Positions 1 through 60,850 are shown, counted from the first letter of the stretch. The stretch is 64,000 nt of DNA from Artemia franciscana (GCF_032884065.1 NC_088867.1:58974675-59038674), one strand, 5' to 3'. The notes: generated from the letters alone by a model not told the origin. Made by a program: numbers and translations.

Positions 1-345
1 AAAATGTAGTTGTATCCCCTTTTCTTCTGTCTATAATGAGGTAAGGGTTGAGATGACTGCGAGATGTTTGGTAAAGGAAGAATGACAAATTGACAAAGAT
101 CGTCCTTTTCAGCTATCCATACAGGGCCATATGGAAAGCACTCCCCAAATGGAGTAGGAAGAGGTCGTAAAAAGGGATTTAAAGAAAATCAGGCTCTCTT
201 GGGGGGGGGGGGGGGGTTAAAGAGAAACAGTTTGAACAGATTGTGATGGAGGAGCAGCGTGCACACCTGTGGAGACGTCATTGGACTTGTTGCTGCATTG
301 AGTCGTTATTAGTAGTTTCTATTACTGTAGTCTAGGCACTTCTGT
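1..345 (+). mobile_element. Non-LTR retroposon 3'-end remnant and poly-G tract
   Basis: Around 125-335 a broken + frame resembles the C-terminal end of a CR1-like RT ORF (segments CPKWSRKRS and EQIVMEEQRAHLWR). The same end, better kept, occurs near 38820-38960, where it is followed by a (GTA)n tail. A run of about 17 G lies at 200-217. Too decayed to give a clean frame. Confidence 0.4.
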
Positions 346-1430
346 CGTCTGTATTTCCCTTTCAAAGCATGTTCATTTGCAGATTTTTTTGGCTTTCTTC
401 TGCACACGTGAATGAGTCTGTCTTACCCTTTTTTCAAATTTGTTAACGGAAATACTTCGGGCTCGTCTTGACTGTGTTACTTGATAGCCCTGTTATTTTG
501 GCGTTACTATGAATAAGAAGAATAATAGCCCTTGTTAGGATTAGTGCCATGTATTTACTGCACTCTCAATTCATTATGAATAAATCCTATCTAAGATTCT
601 TCTCTGCCCCAATGAAAACAACAAGCTTAAATTTTGTCGATTCCAGCAGCTCTAAGTGTTCGTTAGTTTTTCCTGAGTTTCTCTCCTAGAATATAAACCA
701 AAATCTTATTTGCTGTTGAAGCATAGCCATCCTTGAGTAGGACAGACAGGCTTATCAGGCTTATCAGGTAAACATGCTAAAAGTTTTTTATCAGGATACT
801 AAAAATCATTTTTTATCGGGATACTACCCAATGCTAGTAAAGGAGTCTGACTGTGAAAAGACAGCTTTTGTTTGTAGTTATGGTTTATTGTGTTTTGAAC
901 GTACTCCAATTGGGTTGTGCAATATGCAGTCGTTTATTCAATGACTAATGGAGACAATTTCCTGTCGACACTGCAAAATGTTTTAGTGGTTTTCCAGAAG
1001 ACCTTACGTCGTACACTGGAGATTATTATTAGTATTTCAAGGATTGTTAGGATATGTTTTTTAGGATTAAAGACGCTGGTCTGCTGTTACGTCCTACAAA
1101 ATGCAAGTTTTTGATTACGTCGTTATACGTCATCGTGTTATCTGATCTGTTAGAAGATGAAGTCAAAATATTTTTAATGGAATGACCGTTATGTGTTGAT
1201 TTTTGAATTAAAATGAAGTCACCATCAATCCATGGCTAATTGGAGAAAAAGCAAGACAAATAGTCTGAGTGAGAGGCACAGCTGGCATAAACCTTTTATA
1301 GGAATGTGTAAAAATAATGTCATTTTCACTTGTTGATATATAGTCTGTCATCCATCCATTCATATAAAGGTAAAACGAAGGTAAGGCATGATTGGCAAAG
1401 TAAACTGATCTCCATTAAATTAATCTAAAT
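346..1430. other. No recognisable feature
   Basis: AT-rich DNA without a supported gene; short open frames here lack family motifs. A short tandem TCAGGCTTA repeat lies near 750. Confidence 0.5.
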
Positions 1431-1431
1431 C

Positions 1432-2145
1432 AAACTTTGTTATGCAGATGATGTTCTCAATGTTAGCAGAACCACTGGCGGGATGGAAAATTGTTGGGGA
1501 ATTTCTGAAAATTATCATGAAATTGGTTTATCCATAAATGTAACAAAATGTGATATTTGGTTTTCAATGAATTAGCTGCGACTAGAGGTGATAATGTAAC
1601 TATAGATTTGAATGGTACTGAAGTATCTTGGTCTCCCAATTGGTAAAAATCTTCAGAAAATTAAATTAATAATATTAGAAAATATGGAGAGTAGATTCCG
1701 TCGTTCTTATGGCACGATAATTAGTTCGAAATTCCATTCAATTGAGGGCTTCTTGCAAAGGTTTATGATAGTGTATTCATACCCAATATTTTGTATTTAG
1801 TGCCATTTTACCGAATATTTAGTTATTCTGATCGTCTTAAAATGAAGCGTGTATTTTTTAGATATGCCAAGTTTCTGCTGCGAGTCCCACCATGGACCTG
1901 TAACACCTATCTCATGAGGAAATGTAATTTGTCTGATCTGTGAGCTAAGCAATGTGAGCCTAGCGATCAAATATCCAGTAAACAAACTGCTCACGAGTGG
2001 CAAAATATCATTTTTAATGTTTAGGACTAATGTTTGATGTTGTTTTTTAGTGTTGATTATCTTTTGTGTTTTTCTTTTGTTTTAATTGTACTCTATTATC
2101 TTTCTTTTTGCACGATGGGTTAAAAATAAATACATACATACATTT
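1432..2145 (+). mobile_element. Degraded non-LTR retrotransposon fragment with YADD box and (CATA)n tail
   Basis: The + frame at 1435 reads LCYADDVLNVSR, the RT motif C, then GLSINVTKCDIW (motif D). After a stop and a shift it continues YLGLPIGKNLQKIK and FFRYAKFLLRVPPW, C-terminal landmarks of the same kind of RT as the better copy at 31130-32735 (YADD, YLGLPYA). The fragment ends with AAATAAATACATACATACAT at about 2140, a simple-repeat 3' tail typical of non-LTR elements that do not use poly-A. At least two frame breaks; non-functional. Confidence 0.7.
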
Positions 2146-2279
2146 TAAGAGTTCAGTAAAGTCTGAATAGGTTTAGCCTGTTTAGTAAGAGTTAGCTGTC
2201 GAGAGGTTAGTTAATCATTAAATTAATCGTCATCACGATTAGCCTCAGGAGAAAGCAATAACAGGTTTGCCTCTCTTCT

Positions 2280-2352
2280 TTCAGTGTGCTACTCCTGAAA
2301 GACGTTAAAGACGTTAAAGCAGGATGAACGTTAAAGACGTTAAAGCAGGATG
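2280..2352. repeat. Short tandem duplication (~31-bp unit)
   Basis: The phrase GACGTTAAAGCAGGATGAAC occurs twice in direct succession within 2300-2355. Confidence 0.7.
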
Positions 2353-2399
2353 AACAAGGCGCAACAGGTTTCAACCTATTATAACGAACAGCCAAAGCT

Positions 2400-2620
2400 C
2401 GTGAGTAACCCTCTGACTTTTTGATGATATATTTTGTTCCTAAGACCCTTTCAACAGCTCTATAAGGGCCGTTGAATATTTACAATGCCAGAGAACAAAC
2501 TTACTCACCCGGCAACACTCGAAGAAAGACAATATCACCTGCATTGTAAACTTTAATTTTTGAATGAGTATCATTATGTTTGCATCTAAACATTCTTTTT
2601 GAGGAGTGTTGTACTGGTAA
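2400..2620 (-). pseudogene. Gypsy-like integrase C-terminal remnant
   Basis: On the minus strand the frame reads KVYNAGDIVFLRVLPGE, then after a stop NGPYRAVERVLGTKYIIK. This resembles the 'GD.VLLR' then 'GPY.V...Y.I' pattern at the C-terminus of Ty3/Gypsy integrases. It is a short, stop-containing island; no LTRs, protease, RT or RNase H were found next to it. Could also be another retrotransposon integrase type. Confidence 0.5.
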
Positions 2621-2679
2621 GCTGAGACATCATGTAGTCGTAAAGATGCTCCAAGAAAACCTTGGATGAATAGAATTTA

Positions 2680-3712
2680 GTCTTTTGCATTCGTCATCGA
2701 AATTTTTACTTTTGCGTTTGCATATTGAAACAAGAGCTAAGAACTCATATAACACTCGTGACGAGGTCGGAAGAGCCAAGAGCTCATATGGCATGGGCTC
2801 TAGCAAAATTCTAAGAATCAATATACTGATTTGAAATGAAAATCAGAGGCTTAATACCGGTCAGGATTTAAAATAAGAGCTCTGAGACGCGAGGTCCTTC
2901 TAAAGTCAAAATTCATTAAGATCCGATCACCCATTCGTAAGTTAAAAATACCTCATTTGTTCTAATTTTTTCTCTCCCTTCAGCCCCCCCCCAGATGGTC
3001 GAATCGGATCAAGTCAATTTGTGCAGGTCCCTGACATACATACAAATTATTATTATCCTAGCACGTTCAGGATCACCGAACTCGCCAAAGCACTCTACCC
3101 ACCAAGTTTCATCCCGATCTCTCCACTCTAAGCGTTTCCCAAGATTTCCAGTTTCCCCCTCCACCTCCCAATGTAATCAATGTAATCAATGTAAACTCCC
3201 AATGTAATGGTCAATCTCGTCAGGATTCAAAATAAGAGCTCTGAGACATGAATTCCTTCCAAATATCAAATTTCTTTAAGATCCGGTCACCAGCTCTTAA
3301 GTTAAAAATGCCTCAGTTTTTCTAATTTTTCCGAATTATTACCCCCCCCCCAACTCCCCCAAAGAGAGCGGATCCAGTCCGGGTATATCAATCACGTATC
3401 TAGGAGTTATTCTTCCTACCAAGTTCCATCCCGATCTCTCCACTCTAAGGGTTTTTCCAAGATTTCCAGCTTCCACCCCTTCCCCTAACTCCCCAAATGA
3501 CACTAGATCCGGTCAGATTTTAAAATAAGAGGTATGAGCTACGAGGTCCTTCTAAATATCAAATTTTGTTAAGATCCAATCACTCGTTCGTAAGTTAAAA
3601 ATACCTAATTTTTTAATTTTTTCGAAATAACACCTCCCCCCCAACTCCCCCAAGGAGAGCAGATCCATTCCAATTATGTCAAATCACGTACCTAGAACTT
3701 GTGCTTACTCTT
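2680..3712 (+). repeat. Tandem-repeat element 'Sat', left part (3 units, + orientation)
   Basis: Three diverged copies of a unit of about 280-350 bp, each carrying 'AAGATCCGATCAC..TTCGTAAG', a C-rich block with CCCAACTCCCCC, and 'CAAGTTTCATCCCGATCTC'. Anchors at about 2918, 3274 and 3570. The array is cut at 3712 by the CR1/L2-like insertion and resumes at 6058 (same unit phase). Non-coding. Related arrays at 33304-35397 (minus) and 60130-60850 (plus). Confidence 0.85.
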
Positions 3713-6057
3713 AGAGAAAATAATCTCTGGAGGTATTATAAATGCGCTACACTTTCAACGAGTGCTATTCGTCTTTGTCAATTCAAGATTTACCGGAATA
3801 TATATAATTCCTTGTGTAGGAAAGCCAAATCTCTCTATTATCTAAATAATTTTGCTGCGTGTAATAAGGATATTCGTAAAACTTGGAAGGTAATAAATTC
3901 TGTGCTTAAACCTGGTTCTCAATATAGCTCTTTACCTATGAGTCTGGTCATTGGTGATGAGACTGTAGAGGGTGAGCTTAATGTCCAAGAAGCATTTACT
4001 TCATTTTTCGCTAGTATTGGTAATAATATCGCTTCCACAGCTACTTTTTCTCGGTCTAAGTCGGACTTTAGATCTTACCTCGGGCCGTCTTGTGTTAAGT
4101 CTATGTTTCTAGAGCCAGTAACAGAAATTGAAATTACTAAAATTGTTATGGGCTTGAAAGACTCATCTTCATCTGGGCCAGATTCTATTCCTACTAAGGT
4201 AGTTAAATCTATTCTTCCTTCAATAGTTGTGCCTCTTACAAAACTTGTTAATCTTTCATTTAAATATGGGGTTTTTCCAGATCCTCTCAAGCGTGCTCGG
4301 ATTATTGTTCTGTATAAAGGTGGACCAAGAAATGATCCAGCAAATTATCGACCAATTTCAATTTTATCAGTATTTAGTAAAATCTTTGAAAAGACTATGC
4401 TTTCTCGTCTGCTTAAATTTCTAAAATCTAAAGAGTTTCTTCATGATTCTCAATTTGGTTTCCGAATGAAGCATTCCACTGAGCATGCCTGTATGACCCT
4501 TTTGAATTTTATACATTCTGAATTGGATTCGGGATTAATTCCGGCTGCTATATTCCTGGATATTCGCAAGGCATTCGATTCCTTAACCCATGAAATTCTT
4601 CTATCGAAGATGTCTCATTTTGGCATTAGGGGTAATGTATTTTCTTGGTTTCAATCTTATTTGAATGATAGGTTAATTTCTGTCAATCCACAATTTAATT
4701 TCTGTCAATCACAAGTGAATTTTGGCGTCCCTCAGGGATCAGTTTTAGGGCCAGTGCTATTTTTGATTTATATAAATGATCTTTTTTACGCAGTAAAAAA
4801 GCAGAAACCTATTCATTGCTGTAGACTCTGTCATCCTAAACCCTCCCTTGCCCATAGTGCCAGCTATAGTTCACCATCTTCTGATGTCCTTGTTTGTTTT
4901 GCTGATGATAGCACACTCGGCACTTCGGGGAACTGTGAGTCCGAGCTTCGATTAAACTTGGAATACTTGTTTGAGAGAGTAATTTCATGGCTTGATGCTA
5001 ATTTTCTTACCCTAAATTATTCAAAATCCAATTTTTTGATATTTTCGCATGTTTCTCAGATTTATCCCAAGTTATCAGAAATTCATCAGCCAAATGGGAT
5101 AATTCACAGATCTAAAGATCGATATGTTCGTTTTTTGGGCATTCTTGTTGATGAAAATTTGTCTTTCAAGCGTCACATTGATTTGATTAAAATGAAGATA
5201 TGCAGGAGTCTCGGTATTTTAAGGAAACTCAAACATATTTTCCCTGGATCAATTTTGGAAATCCTTTTTCACTCCTTAATCCGATCTTACGTTTCCTACT
5301 GTCCAATAGTATGGATGTCAACCTTTCCTTCACTGTTAAAACCACTTTCTAAGGTTTATAATAAAGCTAGAAACCTCATTAAGGAAACTAACCGTTCAAG
5401 AGTTATCCCATTACTTGATCTCGAATCACTGTATATTCTTTCGTGTGCATGTTTTACTTTTTCTCAGCTTCATGGTGACCTCCCCCGTCCCCTAAGTGTT
5501 CAGCCATCTTTCACCTCTGATCAGAATAATTATAATCTTCGCAATACCGAAAATCATATTCAAGTTCCTTTTACTCCTTGTGTAAGGTCAGACTTTAATC
5601 CTTTAATCGCGAGTTACATTGTATGGAATAAGTTGCCCGAATCAGCTCGAAGGTGCCACTCATTCGGTTTGTTCAAAAAAATTATTAAAAATTCATTGGC
5701 TTCTTAGAAATTATTTTATCTCTTTTTATATGTGTATATGCGTGTATGTATGCATATATATTTCCTGATTATTTCATTGGAGTCTATTTTATCTACAGAT
5801 CTACTTAATTAATTTAGTCTGTTCAATCTATTAGTCTATTTAGTTTTGTTTTCTATAGTTTTTCATTTTATTTATACTTTCCTCTCTTCTCCTTTTTGCT
5901 CTTCTCTCTGTGAGTAAGTGATTATTTTTTTTCTTCTCTGAGTAAGTGGCTCGTTCATTTTCCCCTTTTTTACAGGCCAAAGAGCCTTTGGGGAAATAGT
6001 AAAATGTAATATTGTATGTGTGTTTCGTGATGAATAAATCTTATCTTATCTTATCTT
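3713..6057 (+). mobile_element. CR1/L2-like non-LTR retrotransposon, copy 1 (5'-truncated)
   Basis: Boundaries come from the interrupted Sat repeat and from alignment with copy 2 (homology from about 35724 onward). It comprises a 3'-truncated-free RT ORF (ends 5707), a ~300-bp 3' UTR, and a 3' tail of TATCTT repeats. Sat sequence resumes with CCTACCAAGTTTCATCCCG. The endonuclease domain is missing. Near identity to copy 2 over 2.3 kb indicates recent activity of the family (inference). Confidence 0.88.
3716..5707 (+). CDS. Reverse transcriptase ORF (partial, open) of CR1/L2-like copy 1
   Basis: An uninterrupted frame of about 660 codons, 5'-truncated; the apparent GTG at 3701 belongs to flanking Sat DNA, so no true start is present. 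RT landmarks in order: SSSGPDSIPTKVV, ANYRPISILSVFSKIFEK, motif A FLDIRKAFDSLTHE, motif B GVPQGSVLGPVLFLIYINDL, motif C CFADDSTLG (FADD at 4898-4909), motif D LNYSKSNFLIF, motif E VRFLGILVDENLSF. Known role: reverse transcription of the element RNA at the target site. The spacer between motifs B and C is long (about 40 residues) and has a Cys/His cluster (CCRLCH). Clade choice (CR1, L2, Daphne or related) rests on motif style and on the simple-repeat tail rather than poly-A. Confidence 0.88.
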   Translation, partial: ENNLWRYYKCATLSTSAIRLCQFKIYRNIYNSLCRKAKSLYYLNNFAACNKDIRKTWKVINSVLKPGSQYSSLPMSLVIGDETVEGELNVQEAFTSFFASIGNNIASTATFSRSKSDFRSYLGPSCVKSMFLEPVTEIEITKIVMGLKDSSSSGPDSIPTKVVKSILPSIVVPLTKLVNLSFKYGVFPDPLKRARIIVLYKGGPRNDPANYRPISILSVFSKIFEKTMLSRLLKFLKSKEFLHDSQFGFRMKHSTEHACMTLLNFIHSELDSGLIPAAIFLDIRKAFDSLTHEILLSKMSHFGIRGNVFSWFQSYLNDRLISVNPQFNFCQSQVNFGVPQGSVLGPVLFLIYINDLFYAVKKQKPIHCCRLCHPKPSLAHSASYSSPSSDVLVCFADDSTLGTSGNCESELRLNLEYLFERVISWLDANFLTLNYSKSNFLIFSHVSQIYPKLSEIHQPNGIIHRSKDRYVRFLGILVDENLSFKRHIDLIKMKICRSLGILRKLKHIFPGSILEILFHSLIRSYVSYCPIVWMSTFPSLLKPLSKVYNKARNLIKETNRSRVIPLLDLESLYILSCACFTFSQLHGDLPRPLSVQPSFTSDQNNYNLRNTENHIQVPFTPCVRSDFNPLIASYIVWNKLPESARRCHSFGLFKKIIKNSLAS

Positions 6058-6590
6058 CCTACCAAGTTTCATCCCGATCTCTCCACTCTAAGCGTTTTCC
6101 AAGATTTCCAGTTTCCACCCCCCAACTCCCCCAATAACACTATATCCGGTCGGAATTCAAAATAAGAGGTATGAGCTACGAGGTCCTTCTAAATATCAAA
6201 TTTCACTAAGATCCAATCACTCGTTCGTAAGTTAAAAATACTTCTTTTTTTTAGCTTTTTCGAATTGCCCCCCCCCCCCAAAGAGAGCAGATCCATTCCA
6301 GTTATGTCAATCGCGTTTTTAGGACTTGTGCGCATTTTTTCCACCAAGTTTCATCCCGAACTTGTGCGCATTTTTCCGAACTAACCGTCCCCCCACTCCT
6401 CCCCCTCCAGATAGTCGAATTGAGGAAACGACTATTTCTTATCTAATCTTGTCTGGTCCCCGATACGCCTACAAAATTTCATCGTCCAAGCTTATCTGGA
6501 AGGTCACAAACTGGCAAAACCAGGACAGACAGACAGACAGAAAATGCGACCGCTATATGTCACTTGGCAAATACCAAGTGCCATAAAAAG
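6058..6590 (+). repeat. Sat element, right part with terminal hairpin
   Basis: Continues the unit broken at 3712 (anchor near 6204), then a unique end with a GACAGACAGACAG stretch, CGACCGCTATATG, and the hairpin CACTTGGCAAATACCAAGTG (6561-6580) followed by CCATAAAAA. The same end occurs at 60822-60850 and, reversed, at 33304-33320, so it is a true element end. Confidence 0.8.
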
Positions 6591-7470
6591 TAAAGAATCT
6601 ATTTCAGTTTAAAAAAGGATAGAATTGTTTTAAATAATGTTTTAAGAGCTGACAAGTGAAATTATTATAACTCTAAGTTTAAAGAAATTCAAGGATCCCT
6701 TAAGAAGACATAGCAACCCCCAATTCTTACGTTATTAAAGGTGTAGTAGATAATTTGCAATGGAGTGAAAATTTCCGAAGTAATTTTTGAATATTTTTTA
6801 GCATAGGGTCAAATGTATCATCGAATATTCAGCCATCAGAGGGTATAAATTTTTAGAGGTTATTATGACAAATGTAAAGACACCTGACTAAACTTGAGTA
6901 GCTGCTGATTTCGAAGTTATGAAGGGATTTAAAGTTGAATTTATCTTGAAAGGATGAATATTGATGATGTTGTGTTTATTGTATTGTGAGAAGCAAGACA
7001 GTTTTTTTGAAAGGGAATGATAAAATGGGGTCGATTTTCCTTATATATTATTTCTTATCTAATTAGTTTTGTGAAAATTATTATTTTTCGGATTTCCTAA
7101 TTACAAACGACTGATGCAATAAATAGCTCAAGGCGTAGCTAATTCAACAGTCGTTTGCAAGTGGGATATCTGTACATTGAAAGAGTTCAGTTTTTAAATG
7201 GATGTTACCTCGGTTTGATACTCAATGGATGATAATTCTATTTTGTTGAACAACGTGGGGTACATTAATTTTAGTTATTCTAATTAAGAAAAAAGCAGCA
7301 TATTTTTTAAAATTTGAATGGCTTTACCATAAGCCCGTGCGGTAGGATATGAAGGTGAGTTTGCCTCTAAGTGAAGTGGAATATAATTTTTGGCTTAATT
7401 TGTTAGGCACTTATTAAGTTGGAGGCTTATTAAAAGAGTATGAAATCAAATGAGAGGGAAAGATGTTCCT
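6591..7470. other. No recognisable feature
   Basis: AT-rich, no supported gene or clear repeat. Confidence 0.5.
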
Positions 7471-7479
7471 ACACTTGGA

Positions 7480-8010
7480 TTTGGCAGATGGTTTGAATGT
7501 CCTAAATATAAATATTTGCAAAATGAACCAATTTTTGAAGGTTCGAGAGTTCCGGTGCAAGAATGAGTTTGAAAATTAATGTTAAGAAGACTTAAACCGC
7601 TTAAACAAGGTATAAATGAGGATGAACAGGTGATGCTGGGTAACGAGAAGATTGATTAAGTGGATAACTTCACTTACTTAAGCAGTATTATTAGTAAAGA
7701 TAGTGGTTGCTGTAGAGATGTAAAAGTTGAATAGCCAAGGTCTAAGTTTTTTTTTCACATTTGAAAAAAATTTAAAAAAATAGTTAGATGAGGCTCTGAG
7801 CCAAAATTAGAATATTCAAAGCAAAAGATTTGGAAAAAACAAAACCTTAAAAACAACCTAGTAGAACTTGCCTATGCATTCATATAGCGAATGAAGCCTA
7901 TTTTTCCCCATTCATTAATGCGTGTACTGTCTATGTGAGCACAGTCTCATATGGTGAAAGCGTCTGTATATTACTTAGCAAATCAATTAAAAGACTATGG
8001 AAGGAGTGTA
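7480..8010 (+). pseudogene. Non-LTR retrotransposon RT remnant (C-terminal part)
   Basis: Using two frames, + strand readings give MSLKINVKKT, then INEDEQVMLGNEKID, VDNFTYLSSIISKD and IAKVQ, followed by a decayed AKIRIFKAKDLEKTKP. These match the region after motif C in a common invertebrate CR1-like RT ('GLKIN..KT', 'NFTYLGS.IS.DG'). Several stops and shifts; non-functional. Probably the same clade as the remnants at 29620-31090 (minus) and 58110-58510 (plus). Confidence 0.65.
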
Positions 8011-8344
8011 AGTCGTAGTGCCAGAGGCGATAGTTGGGAGAGTGGTATGTTTTTCACCATCCTAGACATTAAAAAATACCTTTTTAGCTTTTTGATTAAA
8101 AAATACCTCTTTTAAATAATTTTCATAGAAGATAATTGCGTGTTATCCCAATCACACTAAAGAAGTGAAGTTAGGTTAATCGCAATGAAATATACCAAAA
8201 TCTGACTAGAATATAATACTTTAGTAGCTATGCAGACAGAGAAGTTGGTTTTAAACAGATTAAACTTCTTGAATGTGGTCGGGATAACACGTAAGCACCA
8301 AAAACAAATTTGGTAATAGAGCCAAATGGCCCTTTCCCCAAAGA

Positions 8345-8665
8345 TTTCAAAATACACGCCACCTCCCCAATATTTTCTTGGATTGACGGCCGTACGTGAT
8401 ACCTGTGCTGACTTTATTTTCTTTCCCCAATGTTTAAATTCTATCTTACTTTAATAAGATGTAAAACTTTATCTGAAACTCCACTTAGGCCTCCCTAAAT
8501 CGCCCCCCAACAGATTTGAAAATACATGATACCTCAACATTTTCTTGGATTGACGGCCGTGTGTGGTACCTGCACTGAATTTCCTTTCTTTCCTCTACGT
8601 CAAATTCTATCTAACTTATGTGAGATATAAAACTTTATCTGAACTTCTACTTAGGCCTACTTTAG
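8345..8665. repeat. Direct duplication of ~170 bp
   Basis: Two diverged copies, about 8345-8500 and 8514-8660, each with CTTGGATTGACGGCCGT, then AAATTCTATCT..ACTT, TAAAACTTTATCTGAA and ACTTAGGCCT. Non-coding, about 400 bp upstream of PDIA4 exon 1. Confidence 0.8.
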
Positions 8666-8855
8666 ACTTAATGTTATACCAGACTTAAATACACTGTGCT
8701 CGCTCTTTTCTCTGTTCATTTTTGAGTGAGATCTGGTTCTTCTACTAATGAATAAACTTTATTGACTACTTGGCATTCACAATAAGAAAAAACTTAGAAC
8801 AAAAAGTTGATGTACACCTTTTAGTTCAAGTACGGCGATGCAGTATGGATAACTT

Positions 8856-8887
8856 TTGCTGGTTGGGTATCACAACCCAACCAGCAA
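8856..8887. repeat. Perfect 13-bp hairpin about 175 bp upstream of the PDIA4 start codon
   Basis: TTGCTGGTTGGGT (8856-8868) and its exact complement ACCCAACCAGCAA (8875-8887) flank a 6-base loop. The phrase GGGTATCACAAC recurs once about 50 bases downstream (near 8928). It lies where the promoter or 5' UTR of PDIA4 should be; an inverted CCAAT (GATTGG) lies near 8968. No TATA box or canonical ER-stress element was recognised. Confidence 0.6.
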
Positions 8888-9061
8888 CGGTTGGATAGAC
8901 TCCATCTTATACCGGGTATCACAACAGAATAAACCGCTATGACTATCTCATTACGCTTCTTCACTCGATTGGTTGTAACCATCATAATTAAGCCATAGTA
9001 AAAATATCAAGGAAACTAATCGAAACAGCTTTAGACAGCTTTAGTTATTTGTCGGTTTGAA

Positions 9062-59021
<49,960 letters not shown>

Positions 59022-59048
59022 ATATTATTGTGTTTTTTTTTTGAAGGA

Positions 59049-59054
59049 AATAAA
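59049..59054 (+). terminator. Polyadenylation signal of PDIA4
   Basis: AATAAA 28 bases after the TGA stop, in GGAAATAAAAGAG. The 3' UTR would be very short if cleavage follows by 15-30 bases. A second A-rich candidate (AATAAAAAA) lies near 59237 and could serve a longer form. Confidence 0.6.
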
Positions 59055-59059
59055 AGAGT

Positions 59060-60125
59060 CGTATTGCTGATTGTTAATATAATATAACCAGCCAACAAAT
59101 GATAATTTTAGGAATTTCCTAATTCAGCTTTGAGTTTAAAAGTGCTATTGAAATATCTCTAGTGTTATAGAGTTTCGGCTATATTTTTTGAAGATCTTAG
59201 GGAAACGCAAAAAATTGGAAGTATGTAAGACTATGGATAATAAAAAATGTGTAACCATATTTTTCAGATTCAATGTATAAAACTGCATCTGGAAACTTTC
59301 GCAAGTTCTCAAATTATCTTTTTCATTTTAAATTAAAAAAATAATTAAGAAAATCGGAAATTTTTAAATAGTAAAGGGAACATAAAAAGTTTATAAAACG
59401 CTGGGGAACAAAACTAAAATTATTTAGTTAATAAGTATTTCATAACCTTGTTAATATCTTAAATACCAGTAGAACTTTTTATGCCAAGATCAGAAATTCA
59501 ATCATAGTCATTCCTTGCCCAAACTATTTATGTGATGAATTTCTATTTTTTCGTCCATTTATAATATATCCAGTACCAATTTATCACAGAATAGATTTAG
59601 TGGCTAATTCGACACATGCTACTCAAGGTGATTTCCAGCACCTTCGTATGGGCAAACGTATTTTTTAGATCTCAATGATATTTGTTGCATACTCTCTAAA
59701 TTATGGAATCAGGTTATTCCATATTTATCAGGTTTCCATATTTATTCATATTCCATGTATATCAGGTTTCTAAATATTGCAAGACCAATAAGGCGATGCC
59801 AAAGTTATGCGAGTGTGCGAGAAGTTGATGGAAAAACGATTCAACTGCATTGGAACTGCCATGGTACTACAGCCTCACATTCGGAGCTTATTCTTGCTCT
59901 GACAGATTGTTTTTATCCTAGACAGTTCAACACTCCCGTATGGGTATGCGGTGTTCTTAAGCTTAATGCCAGCCACACTTTTACATCAAATCCAATAGTT
60001 ATAAAAACACTGTAACACAAATCTTGTCAGTCTTAAAAATATTGACCATTGGGTGAAACTCTTTACTTTTTAATTGTTTCAGCTAGCTGGAATTTCAGGA
60101 TATATAGTTATACATAGTTACAAAC
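59060..60125. other. 3' flank of PDIA4; no firm gene
   Basis: An 86-codon + frame at 59755-60015 has no recognised motif and no upstream context. TTTCCATATTTATCAGG-type short repeats lie near 59720-59765. Confidence 0.5.
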
Positions 60126-60129
60126 TGTA

Positions 60130-60850
60130 ACATTTGAATCTGGTTATATCAATCACGTATCTAGGACTTGAGCTTGTTTTTTCCACCAAGTTTCATCCCG
60201 ATTCCACCACTCTAAGCGTTTTCCAAAACTTTAGGTTAGGGATAAAAAAAAGCTTTGAGGCATGATTTTCTTCCAAACATTAAATTTCATTAAGATCCGA
60301 TTACTCCTTCGTAAGTCAAAAATACCTCGTTTTTTTAATTTTTTAAACCTCCCCCCAACTCCCCCAAAGAGAGCGGATCCGTTCTGGTTATGTCAATCAC
60401 GTATCTAGGACTCGTGCTCATTTTTCCCTCCAAGTTTCATCCCGATCCCTCCAATCTAAGCGTTTTTCAATATTTTAGGTTTCCCCATCCCAACTCCCCC
60501 CGCTGTCACCTGATCCGGTCAGGATTTAAAGTAAGAGTCCTTAGACACGATATCCTTCCAAATATCAAATTTCATTAAGACCCGATCACCCGTTCGTAAT
60601 TTAAACATACCTCCTCTTTTCTAATTTTTCCTATTTAACCGTCCCACCACTCCCCCCAGATGGTCGAATTGGGGAAATGATAATTTCTAATTTAATCTGG
60701 TCTGGTTCCTGATACGCCTGCCAAATTTCATCGTCCTAGCTTACCTGGAAGTGCCTAAAGTAGCAAAACCGGGACAGACAAACCGACAGACAGACCAACA
60801 GAATTTGCGATCGCTACATGTCACTTGGTTAATACCAAGTGCCATAAAAA
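60130..60850 (+). repeat. Sat element, third locus, with complete terminal hairpin
   Basis: Two unit anchors (TTTCATTAAGATCCGATTAC near 60285; TTTCATTAAGACCCGATCAC near 60567), then GACAGACAAACCGACAGACAG, GCGATCGCTACATG, hairpin CACTTGGTTAATACCAAGTG (60822-60841) and CCATAAAAA. Confidence 0.85.

Noticed and set aside
3701..3715. GTG at 3701 as start of the RT ORF
   Set aside because: These bases are Sat repeat; the element is 5'-truncated and has no native start.
6561..6590. Sat as a classic Helitron (hairpin near the 3' end)
   Set aside because: No CTRR terminus, no Rep/helicase ORF, and the sequence after the hairpin is CCATAAAAA.
59755..60015. 86-codon + ORF downstream of PDIA4
   Set aside because: No recognised domain, no visible splice sites or poly-A signal close by; left as unsupported.
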